Below are positions 55,625-64,000 of a stretch of 64,000 nucleotides of DNA, piece by piece. Below the pieces are notes generated by a model. The model saw nothing but the letters and a program-made list of their open reading frames with translations. It had not been told where the DNA came from and made no database searches. Source of the DNA: Labia minor. Its lineage: Eukaryota > Arthropoda > Insecta > Dermaptera > Spongiphoridae. The stretch spans positions 60,177,461-60,241,460 of the forward strand of contig OY720348.1 in assembly GCA_963082975.1 (NCBI GenBank). Direction: 5' to 3'. How positions within the stretch are numbered: the stretch's first letter is position 1; each line of letters opens with the position of its first letter. A program made the position numbers and the translations under genes.

Positions 55625-55790
55625 TTATGAACAACTCTATCCAAACTGTTGTTTTTGAATCTAAAAAAAAAAAAAAATTTAACCGCCAGATTGGATTAAA
55701 TTAATAAAAAATAAAATCTTAAATTCTATTTATAAATGTCTTATTAATAAAATTAATGTGGTGGCGTATATCATAAAAAAAATAGTAATA
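55451..55790. repeat. Long (TA)n and AT-rich spacer
   Basis: The longest TA run in the window lies at 55569-55620. Confidence 0.75.
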
Positions 55791-55880
55791 TAGTGAGAGA
55801 GTTGGTTTTTTGATTTTCCACCTCGGGGTGAGATTAAAAACAGGAGGGATTAGAAAGGAGAGGACGACAGGAAATTTAAA

Positions 55881-56060
55881 ATGGCGTTGGAGCCGGCATC
55901 TGCTGCTAGCGAAGATAAAACAAGGAGCATGATTAGACCGCAAATGATATATGGTTGTTTCATATGGTGCCCTTCTGAATATAGTAATTTTAAAGCACTT
56001 CTCGGCTGTTCGAGGCCGTCGAGGAACCGGATGTCAACAACGGGACCAATTCCAAAATGA
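55881..56060 (+). CDS. Hypothetical short ORF or first exon, 59 codons
   Basis: ATG in a good context (TTTAAAATGGCG: A at -3, G at +4) with a purine-rich, 90-bp leader-like segment upstream (55790-55880). The translation opens MALEPASAASEDKTRSMIRP and ends GCSRPSRNRMSTTGPIPK at TGA 56058-56060. 55790-56400 is GC-richer than the neighbours and not matched elsewhere in the window. Not recognised. It may be the first coding exon of a gene continuing outside, a relic, or chance. An overlapping plus frame (55951-56142) and a minus frame are less convincing. Confidence 0.35.
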   Translation: MALEPASAASEDKTRSMIRPQMIYGCFIWCPSEYSNFKALLGCSRPSRNRMSTTGPIPK

Positions 56061-56516
56061 AAGCCAGTTCAAAAGGACTTGGGTCGGAACATCGTTAATT
56101 TTTGCTACGTACAAATATCCCTTTTGGGCTGGGCGAGGGTGAACTCTTAAATTATAATATCCAATTATCTCATTTTGTAATTAGGCGCGGTTCGTTCATC
56201 TAGCAAGGGCAAACGGCACAAAATTTTCGAAATTTCATTTTCATTGGCCTCGTTGAAATTACCAACAAACATTAAAAATGATTTTCTCCGTATTTTCAAG
56301 GCGCCAATTTGGAAGTAAATTAAACCCGAAATGAAATCTTTTATTGAATGAACGTTGGTTTATTAAAAATGAGTTTGACACTTGAGCCATTAACATCGGT
56401 TGACCTCAAAAAAAAGTGGAATGAAACCGTGAAGCTGAAACAACATTGTGGTAACACTAATTATAATAAATTGGCCGTTTAACAACCCAATTGAACACCA
56501 ATTTTATCAATTAAGA
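56061..56516. other. Non-repetitive moderately GC segment
   Basis: Continues the composition of the preceding segment; contains no extended frame after 56142 and no recognised repeat. TSD of the next hAT element at 56509-56516. Confidence 0.4.
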
Positions 56517-56810
56517 CAGTGTTTCTCAACCTTATGGTATTCACGGCCCAATTTTCAATCATAATTTTCATCGCGCGCCCCCCCCCTCCCCACCGCATAT
56601 AATAAAATGAAAACATTTTACCTTTCTTTCTTTTTCTTTTTTTAAACCATATTGAAAAAAGTCGGAAATGTTGTTTGAGAGCCTCTTTACATTCACTGAC
56701 TTAATCAATTTTTTTAAATAACATTTTCTCTTGGATATGGTCGCGCCCCCACCCCATCAGTGTGCTCGTGACCCCCTAGGGGGACGCGCCCCACAGGATA
56801 AGAATCACTG
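56517..56810. mobile_element. Non-autonomous hAT element with perfect 8-bp TSD
   Basis: Ends CAGTGTTTCTCAACCTTATG and GGATAAGAATCACTG; octamer AATTAAGA identical on both sides (56509-56516, 56811-56818). Subterminal CGCGCCCCCCCC tracts. Confidence 0.92.
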
Positions 56811-56834
56811 AATTAAGAAATTGATTTCTTGTCA

Positions 56835-57347
56835 TAAATAGTTTATTTTTAATTGATGTTTTTTATAATTATTTTTAATCAATTATATACATATAACACA
56901 TATGATATGTATATATTATAATAAAATTTAAATTTAAAACTATTTAGAATATATTTATATATAATAATATAAATATAAAAAAAAATTATAAAATAACGTT
57001 CATCCAATGGACTAAAAAGAATAAAATAATTTTTCTATAAGCCTGACAAAGTTTATTGATGAATTGCTTCATATTCAACGAAAAACGTTGGGCGCATTTA
57101 GTTTTATTTATTTATATGAACATACACAAGTCAAATTTTTGTAATAATAAACATTATTAAACACATAAACTGACAAATCATGCAATAAAATTGATAGGTT
57201 AAGAGCTAAGAAATTAATCTTTTATTATTTTTCACTGTAATATACTTATATCAAATATTATATATATATTTTATTATATATCATATGTGTTATATATAAT
57301 TGATTAAAAATAATTATAAAAAACATAAATTAAAAATAAACTATAAA
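56835..57347. mobile_element. Inverted-repeat element enclosing a MITE arm
   Basis: Left arm 56835-56930 (AATAGTTTATTTTTAATTGA, ATAACACATATGATATGT) pairs with right arm 57262-57347 (TCATATGTGTTATATATAAT, AAAAATAAACTATA). Inside, 57007-57110 matches the left arm of the MITE at 9640 (CTATAAGCCTGACAAAGTTT, AACGTTGGGCGCATTTAG), and 57110-57240 continues that family. Confidence 0.65.
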
Positions 57348-57508
57348 ATAATACCTCCCTTACTATCGTCGGTCGGTAATGATTTTATATGTAAACATTG
57401 TGTTGTTTTATAAGTATTTGAAATGTTTTAAAATGTCCGTCCAAGAAGAGTTTATGCCGCCGGCAGCATATGATGCCGGGAACGGATAGTATATATATAT
57501 GTATAAAT

Positions 57509-57691
57509 GTTCGCTTAGATTGCCGTGAAAGGTTTTAATATTATGATACTCAGTCTCAAAAATGACCATACTAAATAAAATCTCTTAAAAATGGCGCCAA
57601 AACGCCAAGGAAAAAATCTCCCAATCAAATATGAAAATAAACCCGAAATAATTTGTCATTATAATAAAAACTTTCACAGAGAAACCTAAAC
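57509..57691. mobile_element. Short MITE
   Basis: Left GTTCGCTTAGATTGCCGTGA, AGGTTTTAATATTATGA; right ATAATAAAAACTTTCACAGA, GAAACCTAAAC. Related to 25232 and 40291. Confidence 0.7.
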
Positions 57692-57704
57692 ATAACGATA
57701 TATA

Positions 57705-58581
57705 AAGGGTGTTTCTTTTAGAGGTATAGAACTTTAAATTGCAATAAAACAACGATGGATTATTCGATTGACATGGATTTTATTTATACCAAAGATAATC
57801 TTGAGGCATTACATTTTAGGTATATATGATTTCTGGCATATGTGACCGCCACGGCTGGCTCGGATATAGTCCAATCTGGACGTCCAATTTTCGATAACTT
57901 TTTCCAACATTTGTGGCCGTATATCGGCAATAACACAGCGAATGTTGTCTTCCAAATGGTCAAGCGTTTGTGGCTTATCCGCATAGACCAATGACTTTAC
58001 AAAGCCCCACAGAAAGTAGTCTAGCGGTGTTAAATCACAAGATCTTGGAGGCCAATTCACAGGTCCAAAACGTTAAATTAGGACGTGTCTTTCAATAAAT
58101 CGATTGTGGCACGAGCTGTGTGACATGTTGCGCCGTCTTGTTGGAACCAGCTCCTGGACATCATGGTTGTTCAATTCAGGAATGAAAAAGTTAGTAATCA
58201 TGGCTCTATACCGATTCGGGTCTTCCTCAATGCTACGCTCTACAGTAGCAATAGCTTCTTCTGTACGCACCGTACGGCGTCTCTGGAGATGCGAGTTATC
58301 AATAAGAGTAAACGTGGTGAGAAAATGTTCCATGGTTAATCGAAATAACTGCTCTGATGGACGATTTTGCCGACGATAAAATGGGCGTAGTGCACGATAC
58401 GTATTCCGCACAGAATCATTTTTTTTGAAATAAAATTGCACTATTTGCAAGCGTTGTTCAGGCGTGAATCTATTCATGATGAATTACCAAACCAAACTGA
58501 GAATAAATCACTTGACAGCTGTTAAATCGGTCGTCAACTTGAACCAACTTAAAGTTCTATACCTCGAAAAAAAACACCCTT
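57705..58581 (-). mobile_element. Tc1/mariner-group element with internal deletion
   Basis: Terminal repeats AAGGGTGTTTCTTTTAGAGG and CCTCGAAAAAAAACACCCTT with TA on both sides (57703-57704, 58582-58583), about 32 bp long. At 877 bp it is well short of an autonomous copy. The broken transposase lies on the minus strand. Confidence 0.92.
57809..58477 (-). pseudogene. Tc1/mariner-group transposase, deleted and frameshifted
   Basis: ATG at 58475-58477: MNRFTPEQRLQIVQFYFKKN begins a helix-turn-helix region. Around residue 85 (ERSIEEDPN) the text jumps to YRAMITNFFIPELNNHDVQE, with about 120 residues missing, including the first catalytic Asp and part of the DNA-binding domain. A -1/+1 shift then splits off WFQQDGATCHTARATIDLLK, with the second Asp. 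The third frame (58060 downward) reads NWPPRSCDLTPLDYFLWGFV, with the last catalytic acidic residue, and ends near SRGGHICQKSYI after another shift. Common arthropod family, as recalled. Confidence 0.9.
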
Positions 58582-59183
58582 TATAAGTATATACTCTTTA
58601 TAAGTATGTTTTATTATCTTTTTTTTTTAAAAAAAAATAATTTTTATTTATTTCTTAATACATATTTAATATTTAATATTAAGATGAAAATCTTAGATGA
58701 ATTCAATAAATTCAGCACAAAATATTATACCATAATATAAATTAATAAATATTATTAATTAGTATAAATTAAAATATGTTCCATTTAAAGATTTAATTTT
58801 CTAAAGATTGGTTTAATTGATCGATGTTAGTTATGTTATGAATAAAATGTAATCTTTATAAAACATTCTATATAAATTGGAATTGTCTATTTTAAAGAGA
58901 AACCTGACCAATTTGGATAATTCACAGTTGTAGCGTATATCTCGGTTAAAGAAACTACCTTTGTAAAGTAGCATCTGCCCATGGGACGTGTCCGACCAAC
59001 ACATGCAAATGAAGTTTTGGCCATTCAAATTATTACATTCACTCTGTGAATTCTTTAGCAAATTTTTAAATCCATTGTAGTCATTAATTATCAATCTCGC
59101 TTTTTTTCAAATAATAATATAAATAATAGTAATAATATATTTTTAAGAAATCAACACTGTGTTAATAAAAAAAAATAAAAAAT
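58582..59183. other. AT-rich spacer
   Basis: The minus frame at 58831-59094 (87 codons) is Asn/Phe-rich, has no recognised domain and no context; not called as a gene. Confidence 0.45.
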
Positions 59184-59726
59184 CTGGAGTGTCTCCACTC
59201 GACTATCTCGCAAATTTGAATTGGATTAATTAAAATATATTATATTTAAATTAAATTTGATTAATTATAAATTAAAATTAATAAATAATATTTATTAAAC
59301 CAGTGCATGTTTGACTCTTTGTTGATGGTAGTTGTGTTAAAAAATTAATTCCGGTACTTTCAGTCATTCAATCAAGCTGAAATTCTATATATATAGCAGT
59401 TTTATACAATTTTTAATCATTTAAAAAATTATCAAACATATAGCTTTATTTTTACGGTCAGTTTAGAGGAAAAAAATGAAAACATGGTAGGTAATGACCC
59501 TCTTCCGGTTGTGCTACATTTCTCAAAATTTGATAGAAAACTACGAATTTTGAATAATGCCGGTATACAGGATTTCATGATTCTAGCTCAAACCGTTTTT
59601 GCATAATCTTGTTTACACACACAGACATGACATGACTCAGGGACCTTTAAAACGTATAAAAACATGAAAATCTCGATATCGAAAATTTTCGTGATCGCAA
59701 TACTATATCTGTCGAGATAGTAAAAA
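59184..59726 (+). mobile_element. Hel-1 copy Q, complete with small deletions
   Basis: CTGGAGTGTCTCCACTCGAC to ACTATATCTGTCGAGATAGT. The GC block is partly lost (GTTGATGGTAGTTGTGTTAA) and the CA tract is down to ACACACACAG. Confidence 0.9.
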
Positions 59727-60443
59727 TAATATTCTTAATTTTTTCTTTAATTATTTCTTTCTAAATTATAATTAATCGTCTACTGATGTTTTATTAATAA
59801 AATAAAATTAATATGACTTTTGACGAATTGATTTTCGATTTCTAATTCGTTTTATTTTCAATTTTTTTTTTTTTTTATATTTCTTTTTGAAATAAAAAAA
59901 AAGTCTTCGCCTTTTTCTTCAACGATTTCTTTAACGAATACCACATTAACTTCTCAAGGCCAGAACCAAGCATATATATAGATTATTTGAACAAATTGAG
60001 ATATTTTTGAGGTGCCGAGAAAGCAGTTCGATTCAGGTTTCGTTATTATTCATAAAAAGTTGCCTGTGCAGGATTCTCTTTATGAACAATTCCGCCTGTT
60101 CTTTATTCATGTTCTCGTTTTTTTTTTCGAAGGAATTACAATTTGATTTAATATTTTTATATAAACTTTTAAACAACTTGATGGACTGGCCCGGAGTTGT
60201 TAGAAAAACTTATAACTTTTAGTGGAACTTCATGTTTTACACAAATTTAACAATTCAATGTTTATCAATGAAAGGGGAATTATTTTTTAAAATAATTTCA
60301 TTAATTAATTAATTTTAATCGAGGAATTTCAATTTCTTTAATTGTTATTGTAAATAAATTAATAATAATAATAATATTTATATAATATTTATTATTTTTT
60401 TATAAATTTAATTAGTATATTTTCTTGTGTAAGATTTTTCGCG
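59727..60443. other. Unassigned spacer
   Basis: Slightly less AT-rich at 59890-60230, where a 71-codon plus frame (60007-60222, Phe/Ser/Leu-rich) gives no recognisable protein. Confidence 0.45.
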
Positions 60444-60447
60444 TTAA

Positions 60448-60530
60448 CAAGTTCCCGCCGGCTTCTTAATTTGTCTATTTATTTTATGTGGCGGTATGAG
60501 CCACCGGTGGTACATGCCGGCGGGAACGTG
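60448..60530. mobile_element. Tiny TTAA-flanked MITE
   Basis: 83 bp between two TTAA sites (60444-60447, 60531-60534), with ends CAAGTTCCCGCCGGC and GCCGGCGGGAACGTG. A related fragment lies near 57459-57486 (GCCGCCGGCAGC, GATGCCGGGAACG). Confidence 0.8.
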
Positions 60531-60569
60531 TTAAGCATTATACGTTTTTCCACTTTATCGTAATAGTAC

Positions 60570-60895
60570 CTTGTCCATCGAGCCTCCGCTCGGTCTTTAA
60601 AAAAAATTATTCCTTATTATCGGGTTTGGCTGATAATATTAATAGCTGGTTCACCGAGCCACAGTACAAATAATTTAAAAGAACATAAATTAAAAAAAAA
60701 TAGTCATAAAACATACAGCCCTTCATTGTACTTATTTATGAATGACAGATATGGATATAACATAAATAATTTTAATTTTATTTTATTTATAATATTTTGT
60801 ATTTAAGGAAGCGCTGACTGACGTAGTTGCTGACGTCATTTAAATACCCTATTTTAAATTTAAAAAAAACTAATAATAAGATAAGATTTATAAAT
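60570..60895 (+). repeat. CRE-type repeat with uninterrupted target sequence
   Basis: CCATCGAGCCTCCGCTCGGT (hairpin CGAGC-CTCC-GCTCG), TTATTCCTTATTATCGGGTT, then GCTGACTGACGTAGTTGCTG and ACGTCATTTAAA. Serves as the empty-site counterpart of Hel-1 copy M. Confidence 0.75.
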
Positions 60896-61324
60896 ATAGC
60901 ACATCATCGGAAAAGGTGCGTGAAAACCAGACGACAGTTCGGGTGCCAAACTTTGAGGGACACAGATATAAAAATAAAATATTTTCTTATATGCATTATT
61001 TTTGTGTAATTTTAATTTCCCCCCTTTTTTATTATTATTTTTTTTTTAATTTGTAGTAATTTTGTATATTCTTGTATGAAAGGGCGCCAAATTTCGTTTT
61101 TGCCGGGGGCGCTCAATACTCTACAACTGGCCCTGATACATTTATTTGGAAGCTATTATTTTACAGATCCTATTATTTGGGTTCGATGCATAACTCATGA
61201 ATAGATTCACGGTATTTGAAAATTGAATTTTTCATCAAATGTGTGAGGCAAAAAAGAAGAGTTTAAAGATGAATAGAAGATTCCGATAGTTCGTACTCGC
61301 GTAACTTAAATGGGTAGGGGCTAG
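60896..61324. other. Spacer with a MITE fragment
   Basis: 61078-61138 is the reverse of the MITE end at 37446 (GGCGCCAAATTTCGTTTTTG, GGGCGCTCAATAC). The rest is unassigned. Confidence 0.5.
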
Positions 61325-61460
61325 TGAATGGATTATTTATAGAGAAACCAATTGGAAAACGAACAAGGAACAATATCATTAGAAGTAAAAATTAGAGAAA
61401 TATTGGAAGATGAGAATAGAGATAATCAAGATATGAACGGGTGGAGGAATATGATAGGTG
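61325..61460 (+). repeat. Degraded LINE 3' fragment
   Basis: GAGAAACCAATTGGAAAACG gives EKPIGKRTRNN, the start of the same C-terminal motif as at 49715; later GGGTGGAGGAATATGATAGG. No open frame. Confidence 0.6.
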
Positions 61461-61471
61461 CTATAAATAAG

Positions 61472-61832
61472 CTGGAGTGTCTCTGCTTGACTATCTTGCA
61501 ATATAAATTGGATTAAATAACATATATTATATTTAAATTAAAAATTTAATTAATTATAAATAAATTAAAATTAATAAATAATATTTATTAAACCAGCGCG
61601 TGTTTGGCTCTTTATTGATTACACCACGTCACGTGCTGGCGCGTGATTTGCAGTGTTAAAAAATTCTTTACGGTTCTTTCAGCGATTCAATAAAGCTGAA
61701 ATTCTATAAATAGCAGTTTTATACACAGACACACACATTTTTCTGAACCTTAGTGAAAATGATTAAGGAACCTTCAAAACGTATAAAAACATCAAAATCT
61801 CAACAACGAAAAATTTCGTGAGATAGTAAAAA
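61472..61832 (+). mobile_element. Hel-1 copy R, internally deleted
   Basis: CTGGAGTGTCTCTGCTTGAC to TTTCGTGAGATAGTAAAAA. About 220 bp of body between GCAGTTTTATAC and ACAGACACACAC is missing, and the hairpin's upstream arm is lost. Confidence 0.88.
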
Positions 61833-62574
61833 TATTGGAATATAGTAGCGCTATAAAGCTACAAAGGTAAACAAATATTAAATCTATGTATTCAATTAAA
61901 CTCAAAAGATTATCTCTTATCCAAGATAATCATTAATCGCTCATGTTTAATTCTTGTATCACAGAGCAGAGTGCAAACAAAATAATCCAGTTAAAATAAT
62001 AAACCTATATAAATCAGGTTAACGGAATATTTAATAAAAAAATTATTGAATTGTTGTATTTCAATAAATCTAATGTAGATTTTATTAATTCAACAAAATA
62101 AATTTATTGTAAAATCAATGAAAAATAACTTTTATATTTTGTAATCACATTGAAGATTGAATTGTTCGATGACAACTTATCGATGGAGAGGGAATTTATT
62201 AATTATAATAATTTTTTCTAGTATTAATTTTCATTTCTCGATAGGGTTATGCAAATGAGGGGCCAGGTGCTTAAGAGAGGAGGACATTCGAATAGGGCTG
62301 TAATATTAATATAATATAGGGGGAGTAATTAATCAATTCTATCATCATCATCATTCTACATGTGGATATAACAATATCATTATGGGGTGAGGATTGTATC
62401 CTGTCTGGTCTTGTATTTTGTTACAAGTTAGTTTATAGAAATTCAACATTTTTTTTTTATTCAATCAAACAATTTCATTATAAATGTAATAATACTAGAT
62501 ACGAATAATGTAATAATCCTAGAGTAAATTACAAAATATATATGAAACAATTTCAAATAATCTAAAATAACATA
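61833..62574. other. AT-rich spacer
   Basis: No features recognised. Confidence 0.5.
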
Positions 62575-63129
62575 AAATAAGTTGACCTGTGGCCAGGTCG
62601 GAACCGACCGACGGTTTGAAGTAAATTAATTTCCAGCTACAGAAACAATTTCAAATCATTTTAATATATCTATTAATGGAATAAAAAACAGATAGGCATA
62701 TAACATAAATATTTTTAATTTTATTTTATTTATAATATATAAGTAAGAGCTGGATGTGACGTCATGAAGAGCTGGGTGACGTCATATACGTTCCCTTCCT
62801 ATCGTCGATCGCTAATACTATCACTTTCGGTTTCCGGATTTGAACCAAAAGTTGATCAATTCATCATACTGATGCATTAAGTAAATTTCATCAAAATCCG
62901 TTAAGCCGTTCAAGTTGTACACGACTATACGGACAGACAGACATCATGCTAAAAATACTTTTTTCTGTTAAGAAAATGCATGATTCGTGAAGATATGTAA
63001 AAATCTCCGCATGTGAAATTTGGTGTGAAAACAATAATTCCCTATAACATAATATATATTTCGTAATTTGATTACAAAAAATTATTAAAATAAATATTTT
63101 TAATTTTATTTTGTTTATATTATTTTGTA
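62575..63129 (+). repeat. CRE-type repeat, close duplicate of 54045
   Basis: GGTCGG-AA-CCGACC hairpin (62598-62611), ATGTGACGTCATGAAGAGCT, GGGTGACGTCATATACGTTC, then GATCAATTCATCATACTGAT, followed by AAATCCGTTAAGCCGTTCAA and GACAGACAGACA. A minus frame at 62891-63142 is not considered real. Confidence 0.75.
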
Positions 63130-63585
63130 TTTCTACTATCAATCCAGATGTATGTGTGTGTAGACAAGATTACGCAATAACGTTTTGAGCTAGTATCATC
63201 AAATTTGGTACATGGGCATTATTCAAAATTTGTAGTTTTCTAGCAACTTTTGAGAAATATAGCTCAACCTCAAGTTGGTCATTACCTACTTCGTTTTGAT
63301 ATTTTTTCCTCTAAACTGAACGTAAAAATAAAGCTATATGTTTGATAATTTTTTAAATGATTAAAAATTGTATAAAACTGCTATATATTGAATTTCAGCT
63401 TGAGTAAATCGCGTAAAATACCGCAATTACATTGTTAACACGGCTGTAAATCACGCGCTAGCACGTGGCGTGGTACCATGAACAACATTTTAATTTATAA
63501 TTTACTTAATTAATTTAATTTAAATATAATATATGTTAGTTAATCCAATTCAAATTTGCGAGATAGTCGGGTGGAGACACTCCAG
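63130..63585 (-). mobile_element. Hel-1 copy S, 3'-truncated
   Basis: From the (GT)n tract (63150-63160) through the body to the 5' end (GCGAGATAGTCGGGTGGAGA, CACTCCAG at 63585). The 3' hairpin is missing, replaced by CRE-type repeat sequence. Confidence 0.87.
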
Positions 63586-64000
63586 ATTTTTTTTTTCAAG
63601 GTTGAAACCAATATAATTCGAATTCTCTATATAAATATTATCTATTGGGTGAATTTAAAAAAAAAAATCTTTAGAGCAGTTTAATATCTCAAAAATATAC
63701 AAATATATATAGGTATATACAATTTTAGTAGTATATAATAATAAGATAAGTTAAGTCAATTCATTGTTGGAGTTGTAATATCTTGTGATCATTTTATTAT
63801 TTAGCCAATGGAATCGATTGGTTCATATCCACTTAATCTAATTGTAGTATTATTATTCAAGGGAATTGCTAATTGAAAAAAAGAAAAAAAAAAAAAAGTT
63901 TTAACTTTCAATTTCAGATCGTAATTTTATTTCAACCTCTCCATGTATTACAATTGTTAAAAAAAACTAGTACAGAGGATATTTGTTCGATATCGTATTT
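63586..64000. repeat. CRE-type repeat fragment and AT-rich end of window
   Basis: 63596-63750 resembles 43610-43760 (AGGTTGAAACCAATATAATT, TTAGAGCAGTTTAATATCTC, AATAATAAGATAAG). The remainder is unassigned. Confidence 0.6.

Noticed and set aside
58104..58379. 91-codon plus-strand frame
   Set aside because: Antisense shadow of the 57705-58581 transposase.
1..64000. Telomeric, centromeric or organellar DNA
   Set aside because: No telomere-type repeat arrays, no extended satellite and no mitochondrial genes; the mix of nuclear transposons explains the content.

Overview
The window looks like nuclear, gene-poor, very A+T-rich animal DNA (about three quarters A+T by eye, not counted). The transposon set is typical of arthropods: several mariner lineages, non-autonomous hAT and TTAA-type elements, and Helentron/DINE-1-like elements carrying CA microsatellites. 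No intact gene was found. An arthropod host is an inference; the species cannot be named from the sequence.

The main component is one dispersed family, here called Hel-1. It has 19 recognisable copies on both strands, about 590-620 bp when complete. Copies start near CTGGAGTGTCTCCACTCGAC and end with the hairpin ACTATCTC-TGGC-GAGATAGT plus an A-run. An inverted pair (ACTATCTCGC inside the 5' end, GCGAGATAGT at the 3' end), an internal (CA)n tract and an apparently TSD-less insertion between two T residues fit a non-autonomous Helentron (HINE). A second family, Hel-2 (30859-31484), keeps the same plan with a matching change in both terminal motifs. Hel-1 has made composite units, tandem junctions and a double-5'-end derivative, and has itself been hit by a mariner (35410-36274) and a tRNA-derived SINE (47659-47945, 45-bp target duplication).

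Layout. 1-2960: GAGC-hairpin/CRE-type repeat, then low-complexity DNA. 2967-3998: opposed mariner remnants. 4611-7740: Hel-1 composite, MITEs, AT microsatellites. 7738-13365: hAT-like elements, a hAT-disrupted mariner, a hAT remnant with a readable transposase C-terminus, and possible relic coding frames at 8895-9248 and 10717-11031. 14222-18318: Hel-1 cluster. 18320-20250: no recognisable repeat. 20858-22168: ~525-bp tandem repeat. 22318-29620: GC-rich patch, hAT elements and foldback elements. 29624-36466: densest nesting (Hel-1, Hel-2, two mariners, LINE tails). 36467-49640: foldbacks, Hel-1 copies, candidate small exons (39781-39849, 42244-42362). 49640-64000: LINE 3' ends, a long foldback, a deleted Tc1/mariner-group element, CRE-type repeats and three more Hel-1 copies.

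The transposase sequences that are still readable are broken by internal deletion or frameshift, so nothing here looks able to move on its own. The window is best read as a layered transposon deposit, perhaps within a large intron or between genes. The least repeat-like pieces are the frame at 8895-9248, the exon-like segment ending in a good splice donor at 42362, the short exon-like segment at 39781 and the ATG-led frame at 55881-56060.
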